A stretch of 64,000 bases of DNA from CAZHYV01 sp964537055 (GTDB lineage: Bacteria > Myxococcota_A > Polyangia > Palsa-1104 > JAEUJZ01). Position 1 is the first letter of the stretch. Every line of letters begins with the position of its first letter. Positions 34,788 to 42,962 of this stretch are shown here, piece after piece. Where the stretch lies: positions 157,947-221,946 of the forward strand of contig CAZHYV010000007.1 in the NCBI GenBank assembly GCA_964537055.1, in the 5' to 3' direction. The notes beneath the pieces are model-generated. The model had not been told where the DNA came from and did no database searches. It saw only the letters and a program-made list of their open reading frames with translations. Both the position numbers and the translations under genes were made by a program.

Positions 34788-35999
34788 TCATAAGCCTGAT
34801 TTGCCCATCCACCTCTTTATATCGTAGAGCCACGCGAGTTGCTGCTGCTGTATCCTTCGGGGCAGCATCCGCATCATCCCATTTCGGAACCGCCCTAAAA
34901 AGGGATGCTGGATCCCCGAAAGCCATCCTGCCTGGTGGGACCACTTCATGATCCGCTCCACCCGAGGCTTTCGCAAGCTTTCATATCTTACAAGCGCTGA
35001 TTCGATAGTTGTGTCCTTACCCAAACAAGCTGCCAGAACGAACGCATCCTCAACTGCTTGGCTGGCCCCCTGTCCCAAATTCGGAGTCATCGCATGGGCA
35101 GCATCACCCAGAAGAGCAATCCGTCCGGTTGTCCATTGTTCTAATGGAATCAAATCGCACAGGTCCGTTTGGATGACCTCTGTAGCCGAAGTATGATTGA
35201 GAATTTCACCAATCGGATCGCCCCATGATCTTATAAAGTCTAATGCTGTCTGCATGGTTTGCTCTTTAAGAGAGGGGTCGAGCAAATAAGTAGGCTCGCG
35301 TGGGTAAACAGGGTTGCTCGAGGCCGCTGTTTTGTTCTGAGGCTGGATTAGGTACCAATATACAAGTCGTGGACCTACTTGAGAGAACCCGAATCTCCAC
35401 CCAAGATGCCAAATCTCAATTCCTTGGCATTGTAAGGAAGCATCCAATTCTACAGGGGCAAGGCCTCGGAAGCTAAGCTGTCTAACCCTGCGGATCTTAC
35501 TATTTGGAAATAGCTGCTGCCTCAGTTTTGAGTATATTCCATCGGCGATGATTGCTATCTCTCCTTCTGCCTGCGTCCCATCTGCAAACCGTAAAGAGAC
35601 TCTGTCTTTCGTTTGTGAAGCGTCTAGACAAGTCTTGTCAAGGAAGAGACATTCCGGTTGGATTAAAGATAGCAGCGTTTCCTGTAGCTGAGATCGCGAG
35701 ATAGAAAGCGTAGGATAGGTGTATTTGCCCTTCCAGGAGGACGAGTCGATGGTTTGTATCGGGGTGCGGTTATGATCGCAGATGGTAATTTTATCAAGAG
35801 AGATACCTTGAGATAATAGCTGCTTAGTAAGATCAAGCTGATCTAAAAGCTGAAGCGCGTTAGGTGCCAGCCAAATTCCAGCACCAATAGGCCCTAGCGT
35901 AGGAGCTGCTTCAAAGATAGTGACATCATGTCCCCGTTGCAGTAAAGTCAATGCGGTCGTAAGTCCACCGATTCCAGCACCAACGATAAGGATCTTCAT
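34788..35999 (-). CDS. FAD-dependent aromatic-type monooxygenase
   Basis: A class A flavoprotein hydroxylase (UbiH/salicylate hydroxylase family) of 403 residues. The Rossmann loop is IVGAGIGGLTTALTLLQRGH at the N-terminus, the DG motif EGEIAIIADGIYSKLR near 150, and the second FAD motif ALLGDAAHAMTPNLGQGASQA near 290. Substrate unknown: salicylate, hydroxybenzoate or polyprenyl-phenol type compounds are all possible. The protein starts 32 bases from the divergent lipoprotein gene. Ubiquinone synthesis would not be expected with a menaquinone pathway, so a secondary role is likelier. Confidence 0.87.
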   Translation of the reverse strand: MKILIVGAGIGGLTTALTLLQRGHDVTIFEAAPTLGPIGAGIWLAPNALQLLDQLDLTKQLLSQGISLDKITICDHNRTPIQTIDSSSWKGKYTYPTLSISRSQLQETLLSLIQPECLFLDKTCLDASQTKDRVSLRFADGTQAEGEIAIIADGIYSKLRQQLFPNSKIRRVRQLSFRGLAPVELDASLQCQGIEIWHLGWRFGFSQVGPRLVYWYLIQPQNKTAASSNPVYPREPTYLLDPSLKEQTMQTALDFIRSWGDPIGEILNHTSATEVIQTDLCDLIPLEQWTTGRIALLGDAAHAMTPNLGQGASQAVEDAFVLAACLGKDTTIESALVRYESLRKPRVERIMKWSHQAGWLSGIQHPFLGRFRNGMMRMLPRRIQQQQLAWLYDIKRWMGKSGL

Positions 36000-36064
36000 A
36001 GGAGGGACCGTAGCATAGAATAGGGACTTTATTGGAAAGAACCAAAGAAGGAAGTGAAAATTTT

Positions 36065-36862
36065 ATGAAAGAAGTTACAATCGCTACCAAAAAAGTCATC
36101 GTATTTCTCAATGGGCTCCTCCTTTGTGGGATCACCTCTTGCGTAAGTTTGAAATCTCAAAACCCTCGAGCACAGGATGAAACGTCTGCACCCTCTCATG
36201 GGAAACCTTCTTTAGCGCCAATCAACGGCGCTGCGAGCGAAAGCCCTAAAATTTCTCGACCTGCATTTACCCTAGAAACAGTGCATGTTTCAGGCTGTTT
36301 TGCCTACAGCCAGCGTTTACGTCAGTTTGCTTGCAGCCGAACTCAAGAATATGCCCCTGGTGAGCTTGCCTCAGCCAATCTCTTTGTTGATTTTTTAGGG
36401 GAGAAGGAAGAAGAAAATAAAAGTTTTGCTCTCAACATTGCAAATCGTGGACCCTTCATTATCCTTGGAGAAAAACCGACCCCTGTCTCGATACGTGCAG
36501 TAAACCAGGCCTTAGAAAAGGGTGATTTCTTATGGAACGAAGTATCCCAACCCATTTCTTTAAAAAACGGAGCTTGGGTATCCTCCCCTTTTGCATTAGG
36601 ATCCTTTCGTCTCGTCACCTTTCCAGGGAAAGCCCCCTGGGGACAAGGGATATACTATCGGCTTGATTATAAGTGTTTTGAGGGGCCAGTAATAACCATA
36701 ACCGATGGTCTTGATACTTTTGATCAATTTCTGCTCCAACTCAGCAAAGATGGGCATAACGGCGTGCTAATTTTTATCCAGGAGGGGATTGAAGATGCTA
36801 TTATGACGAGGGAGTCAAAAGCAGAGTTTTTTCATCTTACAGAGAGATGCGCCGAGGAATAA
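36065..36862 (+). CDS. Hypothetical lipoprotein
   Basis: 265 residues starting at MKEVTIATKK (36065), with AAGGAAG 14 bases upstream. A lipoprotein signal ends in the lipobox GITSC26. The next 45 residues are serine- and proline-rich. The globular part from about residue 75 has a repeated beta pattern with cysteines (VSGCFAYS, RQFACSRT, YKCFEGP, ERCAEE) which may form disulfides. No family recognised. The gene is divergent from the FAD monooxygenase. Confidence 0.65.
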   Translation: MKEVTIATKKVIVFLNGLLLCGITSCVSLKSQNPRAQDETSAPSHGKPSLAPINGAASESPKISRPAFTLETVHVSGCFAYSQRLRQFACSRTQEYAPGELASANLFVDFLGEKEEENKSFALNIANRGPFIILGEKPTPVSIRAVNQALEKGDFLWNEVSQPISLKNGAWVSSPFALGSFRLVTFPGKAPWGQGIYYRLDYKCFEGPVITITDGLDTFDQFLLQLSKDGHNGVLIFIQEGIEDAIMTRESKAEFFHLTERCAEE

Positions 36863-36913
36863 GCAGGGAAACAAGCATCCGTGTCTCCTTTTCAAAAGAA
36901 GCGTACAATCTCA

Positions 36914-37654
36914 TTAAAACCGGTACCGAAGCCCGGGAACTGCTAGAAAACCAAACCTACCTCCATCAAAGAAGAAGCGAGTATCCAAGGAAATTCCTAG
37001 CCCAATTCCTTTTTTTATAAAAGGATTGATCAGAATTCCCAGCCCTCCAGAGAACAAGAACCCTTCTCTCCAGCCTTGAGGATTGATCCGATGCTCTACT
37101 GGAATGTCGGAATTATCCTCTTTAGGAAACCCGTAGGCAATGCCCACGTCCGCCTTAGATGTCAATGCTATATATCTTTGATGCCCGAAATACCAATCTC
37201 CCTCAATCCCTATGAAAGCTTGAAATGCAGGGAATTGGCTAGTAAATGCATATCTACCTCCGAAATGCATACGAAGCAAAAGATCGCCACAAGATTCTAG
37301 CGTGGATGAGGAGCGCTGGCAACCATCCAACAGATGAAACCCAACGCCGGCAGTTCCGGAAAAAACATCTTGGACCGCAAACATAGAATTGTTCTGAGCA
37401 TCCCGTGTATAACTAATCCAAAGGCCCCCCCCGGGTTCAAGAAAGAGGGTCAACCAACCTAGTTTCTTGCTCGTAGATTCGCTGGACGAGTTTACAGCGC
37501 CAGTTGGGCTCGTAGAACTTGTTTGAGAAGGTGTTTGGGGATTGTTTTCCTGCACAGAAGTTTTAGGGCTCATTGCCTGTGCCTGTACTGAAAAAAGCGA
37601 GACTATGGTGGCACAAAATGCTGCTACAAAACGTAGCGAAGAGAAGCTTGTCAT
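36914..37654 (-). CDS. Predicted outer-membrane beta-barrel protein
   Basis: 246 residues from the start at 37654 (MTSFSSLRF), with a signal peptide ending after VQAQA. A serine/threonine/proline-rich linker is followed by alternating polar/hydrophobic strands, and the last residue is phenylalanine (PGLRYRF), the standard outer-membrane insertion signal. Cysteines in DGCQRSSSTLESCGD may form one disulfide. It resembles small OmpA/OmpW-like barrels in outline only. Convergent with the 36065 lipoprotein gene, with 51 bases between the stop codons. Confidence 0.72.
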   Translation of the reverse strand: MTSFSSLRFVAAFCATIVSLFSVQAQAMSPKTSVQENNPQTPSQTSSTSPTGAVNSSSESTSKKLGWLTLFLEPGGGLWISYTRDAQNNSMFAVQDVFSGTAGVGFHLLDGCQRSSSTLESCGDLLLRMHFGGRYAFTSQFPAFQAFIGIEGDWYFGHQRYIALTSKADVGIAYGFPKEDNSDIPVEHRINPQGWREGFLFSGGLGILINPFIKKGIGLGISLDTRFFFDGGRFGFLAVPGLRYRF

Positions 37655-37767
37655 TGTTCGGCTATAGCATAGGGATGGAATGATTAACAAGACCGATCCT
37701 ATTCTATACGCCGTAAAATATTCTCAGCATCGATCATTCTAAGATGCATACCAACATACATATTACC

Positions 37768-37783
37768 ATACATACGTTTGTAT
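37768..37783. promoter_or_regulatory. Possible vapBC operator
   Basis: ATACATACGTTTGTAT, with ATACA and TGTAT as a perfect inverted pair separated by six bases, 35 bases upstream of the antitoxin start. Nearby CATACA-like repeats at 37756 and 37766 may extend the site. Toxin-antitoxin loci are commonly autoregulated by such palindromes. Confidence 0.4.
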
Positions 37784-37817
37784 TGATTTAAGCAATTATT
37801 CATGCTAGATTCCCTTT

Positions 37818-38036
37818 ATGAAGCAAACAGCAGGTATTAAACGAATCACAGTAAATCTCCCTGAGCAGCTTATCAAAAAGGCTTGCGAAATCACTGGCCA
37901 TGGGATTACCCAAACTCTTTGTGAGGGGCTGGAACGAATCTATCGCTCTTTGGCTTTGGAGAAAGTCTCAAAACTAAAAGGGAAGCTCAACTTGGATATC
38001 GACTTGGAGGCTTCTCGTGAGCGCGATCGTCGTTGA
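37818..38036 (+). CDS. vapB: VapB-type antitoxin
   Basis: 72 residues with a ribbon-helix-helix N-terminus (IKRITVNLPEQLIKKACEITG) and a charged, disordered C-terminus (KLKGKLNLDIDLEASRERD) that would bind the toxin. It overlaps the toxin gene by 20 bases. This family neutralises PIN-domain RNases and represses its own operon. Confidence 0.85.
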   Translation: MKQTAGIKRITVNLPEQLIKKACEITGHGITQTLCEGLERIYRSLALEKVSKLKGKLNLDIDLEASRERDRR

Positions 38037-38409
38037 TACATCAAGTTGGATTTCATACTTTGCAGGAAAGCACGATGCTGTTCTTTTAGAAAATGCACTC
38101 TCTTTAGGAAATGTTTTTGTGCCTCCTATTGTAGCTGCTGAACTTTTAAGCGGCACGTTCACTTTAAAGAAGCGCGCAGATCTAGAGGAAGTTTTAAGAA
38201 TCCTCCCCTGGTGCAATACGGATCAAGATCACTGGATTCGTGTAGGAAATCTACGTTCTTATTTACGAAGCCATGGGATTACGCTTTCTACGCCCGATAC
38301 TCATGTGGCTCAGTGTGCTCTAGATTACAATGCGCTCCTCCTCACAGAGGACCACGTCTTTGATCGGATTGTAAAGTATGTTCCGCTTAGAATAATACAT
38401 TCAGATTAA
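38017..38409 (+). CDS. vapC: VapC-type PIN-domain ribonuclease toxin
   Basis: 130 residues, GTG start inside the antitoxin gene. The PIN acidic residues are D7 (VVDTSSWI), E42 (AAELLSG), D94 (STPDTHVAQ) and D112 (TEDHVFDR), all present, so it should cut RNA. Length and layout fit VapC. It is followed by a sequence that reads as a broken protein fragment (see the next entry). Confidence 0.9.
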   Translation: MSAIVVDTSSWISYFAGKHDAVLLENALSLGNVFVPPIVAAELLSGTFTLKKRADLEEVLRILPWCNTDQDHWIRVGNLRSYLRSHGITLSTPDTHVAQCALDYNALLLTEDHVFDRIVKYVPLRIIHSD

Positions 38410-38566
38410 CACTGATCGAGCCTATTTCACTGTGCCGCTTGTTGAGGTGCGAGATATATGGCCTCGCATTTATAGCCATTTAAAAATTGCGGTGCAGTAC
38501 GATTTAGTGCTCATTGATCAGGGAGAAGAGCTTGCGGATAGGATTAGGCGATTTCAGCCAAGATAA
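38402..38566 (+). pseudogene. Possible gene fragment after vapC
   Basis: A plus-strand frame without start codon, offset by one from vapC, reads about 55 residues including VPLVEVRDIWPRIYSHL and YDLVLIDQGEELADRIRRF before a TAA. The composition is protein-like and it resembles no gene of the window. It may be the tail of a lost toxin-antitoxin or nuclease gene. Short and degenerate, so uncertain. Confidence 0.3.
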
Positions 38567-38635
38567 TCGATAGTAAGCACTTAGACCGATCGCGCTCTTC
38601 CGAAGCAGGAAGCAGGTCCGATTAAAGACATCTAC

Positions 38636-39949
38636 CTAAGTTAATCGATCGGCAATGCTAATCAGTAGCTCTCTGCGGTTACGCTTGGCTTTATAATCAC
38701 CGGCATAGCCAGCATATAATCGTTTGAGAAACTCGCTAACAAACGCACCAAGCCCCGCAAAGAATTGTTTGGCATGTACATCATTCCCACCCATTAGACC
38801 TACTGCACCGACAGCAACAAACATATTGATCATAACATAAACCAACGACCCGCCCGTAATTTTTGTCAGTGTTGTATCCTTCCGAAGTTTCTCAGCTGCC
38901 TCCCGTAGGCGTTCTTCAATTTCTGGAAGATTCATACCTTCAGCGCCAGCTGCCTGATTAATTATTTCGCGAAATATGGCTAAGACTTCAGCATCTTTTC
39001 TGATGCTAATTAAGTCAGGCCACATGACATTACTTAATTGAGGCAACGGAATAGGACTACCGACAGACTGTCTTCCCGGACGCAGCTGCCCACCTGAAGC
39101 TATAAAGTCATATAATACTCTGTCCCCTGGAAGGGCAGGCATAAACGTCGATCCCGTATGGAAGGAGAATAAATTGTTAAGTATACCCATCATGAGCACA
39201 GGACTTGAATCTGTTAGCCATACTGGCTCACCTATTTTCATTCCTGGTGGGGGCGGGTCCGCAGCCTGCATGCCTATCCCGAAAACTAGTGGGCTTAAAC
39301 TATACTTCTCAGATGGAAAGCTTGTCTTCAAGACTTCCACTACTGGATGCTTTTTAAGCTCTATTATTGCTTTCCTCATATCCTCACGGTAACGAATTAT
39401 CAATTTCTCCCAAGGAAACAGCCGAATGATGCCTTCGTCTGCAAACGGCTTCAGCTTTCGATAGGTAGCGAGCATACCAGGAAGATAACGCCTAATGGCA
39501 GCCCTCCGTTGCTCTGGTGATACGTCCCATAAGTGCTTCCAATGCGGTCGAATGCCATGATGAGACAAATAATCCGACCCTGTCTCTGGTAAATAGCTCC
39601 AGCCTTGTCGTGCTGTTTCTGCTAAAAATGCGTATAGTGGATCTGGTAGCCATACCGTCTCAAATAGAACTAGTTGGCTAGCTAACTCTGTAGGTGGTAG
39701 CCTGCCTTCGCAAATGGTAATTCCCTGGGTTACACCAAGATGTACCGATCCTAAAGAGGCTTGAATTTTATTTTCGTCCGAGTAGTAATTATCTAGCGCG
39801 TGTGAAATAGATCGCCAATCTTTCAAGCTTAGTCGACCAAGCTTGGGATCTTCCTCTAAGAGATCCCAAGCTTGCAAAATTTGAAAAGTGTTTGGCGAGT
39901 TAGGATCTTGTCTTATTTTCTTGGGCATGACTTTCTCATAACTTTGCAT
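38636..39949 (-). CDS. Orphan 437-residue protein with one membrane segment
   Basis: No domain recognised. The N-terminal 300 residues are soluble, with proline and tryptophan-rich stretches (PPPPGMKIGEPVWL). A predicted helix pair (EIEERLREAAEKLRKDTTLT) is followed by one hydrophobic segment, SLVYVMINMFVAVGAVGLMG near 380, and a basic C-terminus. It is preceded on both sides by gene-poor DNA and a vapBC locus, all signs of an accessory region. A second start at M8 (MPKKIRQ) is possible. A membrane-damaging effector or a structural protein could look like this, but nothing shows it. Confidence 0.6.
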   Translation of the reverse strand: MQSYEKVMPKKIRQDPNSPNTFQILQAWDLLEEDPKLGRLSLKDWRSISHALDNYYSDENKIQASLGSVHLGVTQGITICEGRLPPTELASQLVLFETVWLPDPLYAFLAETARQGWSYLPETGSDYLSHHGIRPHWKHLWDVSPEQRRAAIRRYLPGMLATYRKLKPFADEGIIRLFPWEKLIIRYREDMRKAIIELKKHPVVEVLKTSFPSEKYSLSPLVFGIGMQAADPPPPGMKIGEPVWLTDSSPVLMMGILNNLFSFHTGSTFMPALPGDRVLYDFIASGGQLRPGRQSVGSPIPLPQLSNVMWPDLISIRKDAEVLAIFREIINQAAGAEGMNLPEIEERLREAAEKLRKDTTLTKITGGSLVYVMINMFVAVGAVGLMGGNDVHAKQFFAGLGAFVSEFLKRLYAGYAGDYKAKRNRRELLISIADRLT

Positions 39950-40349
39950 ATCTCCTCCAATTTGGCAATTCGGCTCTGGCGAAATACCTCACTCCTAGGT
40001 TAGAGAATCGATTAGATGTGAGCGAACTTAAATTAACTACTTGGATTAATTACGAGGCATCTAAGCATTCACCGTCATAGTCAAAAATTCGGCACAGCTT
40101 CAGGCAGCGAAGTTGTTTCAAGCCATATCAACAATAGGAGCAGCCCATCTCTCATTATTTAGAATAGCGCTATGTCATGCATGTTTATTCTCAGACCGAA
40201 CTACCCATAGCGCCTGAATCTCCTTCAGTTCCCTTACAGCGATGCCTGGATCGAGACGGGCTCTTTCTAGTATTGGAGTAGCTCTTCATCGCTAACTTAG
40301 CCACAAGCTCATTCTTGCGTATCCAAGAAGAATTTGTTACAAAATGTAG
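39950..40349. other. Gene-poor region upstream of proS
   Basis: About 400 bases without a gene. On the minus strand, 40175-40285 reads without a start codon as a 35-residue protein-like stretch (LDPGIAVRELKEIQALWVVR), which could be the end of a decayed gene. No hairpin, tRNA or repeat was seen. The proS promoter must lie in the last part but no strong boxes were found. Confidence 0.45.
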
Positions 40350-42104
40350 ATGCGATACTCGCAACTACTCATTCCGACGTTAAAAGAACCCCCAAGCGAT
40401 GCAAAAACGCCTTCGCATATTTTTCTTATCCGGGGAGGATACATTCGGCAGGTCGCTGCTGGTATCTTTTCGCTCCTTCCTCTGGGCATGAGGGTTGTTC
40501 AAAAGGTAAAAACCATCATCCAAGAAGAATTAACTCGCATCGGAGCCGTCGAGGTTCTTTTGCCTATGGTTCATCCAGCAACGCTTTGGCAGGAATCAGG
40601 CAGATGGCAGGTTTACGGTTCTCAGTTGTTGAGAATTAAAGATCGCAAAGGTTTTGATTTTGCTTTATCTCCAACGGCAGAAGAAGCTATGGTCTCAATG
40701 GTACGAGATGAAGTGAAGACGTATCGAAAGCTTCCCGTTCACCTGTTTCAGATTCAGGACAAATTCCGGGATGAAGATCGTCCTCGTGCAGGGCTTTTGC
40801 GAGGGCGCGAGTTTATCATGAAGGATGGGTATTCGTTCCATGCAAACGAGGAGGATACGCTGCGGGAATACAAAGCCACCTACCATGCCTATACCCGTAT
40901 CTTTACCCGATGTGGGCTCGATTTTCGTGCTGTTGAAGCTGATACCGGTGCCATTGGCGGAAGTTTATCGCACGAATTTCAGGTACTCGCGCATACAGGC
41001 GAGGATAGCATCGTGTCTTGCAACCATTGTGATTATGCCGCCAATGTAGAAAAGGCAGTGCTTACGAGGGAGCCTATCGGCAAAAAAGTACTGTCTGGTG
41101 AGGCACAACCTGGGAGGGCTCATTCTAATGAGACGGCCTCGCCTAAGGACATCCATACTCCCTCTGTAAAGACCATCCCTGAAGTTGCCTCCTTCTTAAA
41201 GTGCAAGGAGTCCGACTTGATTAAAACGTTGGTTTACATTGCCGATGGAAAGCCTGTGGTGGCTGTGCTCCGAGGTGACCGCCACTTGAACGAGCCTAAG
41301 TTAAAAACGCTCCTAGGTGCCGCCCAGCTTGAACCAGCCAGTGAAGCTGCAGTACGTCAGCTTACCGGCGCCGAAATTGGGTCGATTGGCCCCCAAAATC
41401 TGAAAGCTCCTCTGTATATTGACTTCGAAGTGGCACAAATGCCTTCTTGCACGGCGGGTGCAAACCGTACAGATTACCACGTACAAGGTCTTATCTTGGG
41501 CCGTGATTTTGACGGCACCTTAGCAGATTTGCGTGTTGCTGATGCGGGAGATCTTTGTGGGCGCTGTGGGAAAGGGACATACCTTACCCATCGAGGAATC
41601 GAAGTGGGACATGTGTTCTTCCTTGGGACTAAATATAGTGCGCCGATGAAATGCGAGTTTTTGGACAAAGATGGGCAGCTTAAGCCTATGATTATGGGTA
41701 CCTATGGGATTGGAGTGACCCGAGTGATGGCTGCAGCAATCGAGCAGCGCCACGATGAAAAAGGCATCTGCTGGCCGATGACGCTGGCACCCTTTCAAGT
41801 ATCCATTGTAACGCTAGGCCAAGATGCAGAAATTACATCGCTGGCCGAGACGCTATACCAAGATTTGCAGAGCCGGGGTATTGAGGTTTTGTACGATGAC
41901 CGAGACGAGCGTGCTGGTGTGAAGTTTGCAGACAATGAGCTGATCGGGATTCCCCTTCGTGTCACGATTGGAAAACGTTCAATCAGCGAGAAGAAGATTG
42001 AAGTCAAACGTCGGGATGGCAGTCTGGATATGGCACTACCTCTTGAGACCGCAGCCTCTGAACTTACAAAGATGGTTAAGCAGGAACTCTTCCCAGAATC
42101 ATGA
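40350..42104 (+). CDS. proS: Prolyl-tRNA synthetase (bacterial type)
   Basis: 584 residues, class II aminoacyl-tRNA synthetase with the bacterial editing domain. Motif 1 region GIFSLLPLGMRVVQKV, motif 2 QIQDKFRDEDRPRAGLLRGREFIMKD (split here at RPRAGL), and motif 3 GTYGIGVTRVMAAA are visible. The INS (YbaK-like) editing domain lies at about 255-400 (FLKCKESDLIKTLVYI, HLNEPKLKTLLG), able to clear Ala-tRNA-Pro. The C-terminal anticodon-binding domain begins PFQVSIVTLG. The stop overlaps rlmB by ATGA. Confidence 0.97.
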   Translation: MRYSQLLIPTLKEPPSDAKTPSHIFLIRGGYIRQVAAGIFSLLPLGMRVVQKVKTIIQEELTRIGAVEVLLPMVHPATLWQESGRWQVYGSQLLRIKDRKGFDFALSPTAEEAMVSMVRDEVKTYRKLPVHLFQIQDKFRDEDRPRAGLLRGREFIMKDGYSFHANEEDTLREYKATYHAYTRIFTRCGLDFRAVEADTGAIGGSLSHEFQVLAHTGEDSIVSCNHCDYAANVEKAVLTREPIGKKVLSGEAQPGRAHSNETASPKDIHTPSVKTIPEVASFLKCKESDLIKTLVYIADGKPVVAVLRGDRHLNEPKLKTLLGAAQLEPASEAAVRQLTGAEIGSIGPQNLKAPLYIDFEVAQMPSCTAGANRTDYHVQGLILGRDFDGTLADLRVADAGDLCGRCGKGTYLTHRGIEVGHVFFLGTKYSAPMKCEFLDKDGQLKPMIMGTYGIGVTRVMAAAIEQRHDEKGICWPMTLAPFQVSIVTLGQDAEITSLAETLYQDLQSRGIEVLYDDRDERAGVKFADNELIGIPLRVTIGKRSISEKKIEVKRRDGSLDMALPLETAASELTKMVKQELFPES

Positions 42105-42901
42105 CGAAATCACTCCCACCTTCTCAGAACGGGCATCGAGTCATCTATGGAGTCCATGCAATTGAGGAATTGCTAAGGAGGAATCCTTCTCAGGTGTCTG
42201 CGCTTTTCGTACAGCAGGAAGGAAAGCATAATGATTCTGGTTCTTCACTGCGTCCTCTTCTCCAAAAAGCCCAGTCGGCCGGAATCATGGTCATTACCAA
42301 AACAAAGTCTGAGCTCGACAGATTATCACAGGCAGGAGTCCACCAGGGGATTACGGCTCTTTGCGGAGAATACCAATATGTAGAGCTTTCCTCACTTTTG
42401 GAACAGGCAAAGAGGCATGAATCCCCTCCTCTCTTTCTGCTGTTAGATGGAGTCACAGACCCTCAAAACTTAGGGGCGCTTATTCGCAGCGCCTCTGTCT
42501 TTGGTGTACAAGGAATCATCATGCCTCACGATCGTTCGGCATCAGTCAATGCGACGGTCGTAAAAACCTCCAGTGGAGCAACCGAATGGATGCCGATAGC
42601 CCGGGTGCCTAATTTGGTGCGTGCAATGGAGACTCTCAAAGAAGAAGGGGTTTGGTTATTTGCGACGGCCTTGAAAGGTCAGCATACAAAAGCACCTTGG
42701 GATGTTGACCTCACAGTCCCTGTAGGGCTGGTCCTGGGAAGCGAGGGATACGGACTACGGCCGCTAGTACAAAAAACCTGCGACATGCAGATGCATATTC
42801 CGATGCAGGGACAGCTTCAGGGGGCGTCGTTGAATGTTTCCGCCTGCGGTGCGGTGCTTCTGTATGAGGTACTCCGACAGAGACAGACCTTTACCAAATG
42901 A
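42101..42901 (+). CDS. rlmB: 23S rRNA 2'-O-methyltransferase (TrmH/RlmB family)
   Basis: 266 residues of the SPOUT superfamily. N-terminal substrate-binding part HRVIYGVHAIEELLRRNP; motif 1 LLLDGVTDPQNLGALIRSA, motif 2 LVLGSEGYGLRPLVQKTC and motif 3 GASLNVSACGAVLLYEVLR form the knot and SAM site. RlmB methylates a ribose in 23S rRNA; other TrmH proteins act on tRNA, so the exact position is inferred. It overlaps proS by four bases and is translationally coupled. Confidence 0.9.
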   Translation: MTKSLPPSQNGHRVIYGVHAIEELLRRNPSQVSALFVQQEGKHNDSGSSLRPLLQKAQSAGIMVITKTKSELDRLSQAGVHQGITALCGEYQYVELSSLLEQAKRHESPPLFLLLDGVTDPQNLGALIRSASVFGVQGIIMPHDRSASVNATVVKTSSGATEWMPIARVPNLVRAMETLKEEGVWLFATALKGQHTKAPWDVDLTVPVGLVLGSEGYGLRPLVQKTCDMQMHIPMQGQLQGASLNVSACGAVLLYEVLRQRQTFTK

Positions 42902-42962
42902 CGACAGCTCCAGCTTCAAGTTTTTATTTCTTCTCTTTCTTTTAGAGCATATAGTAGGGTGA

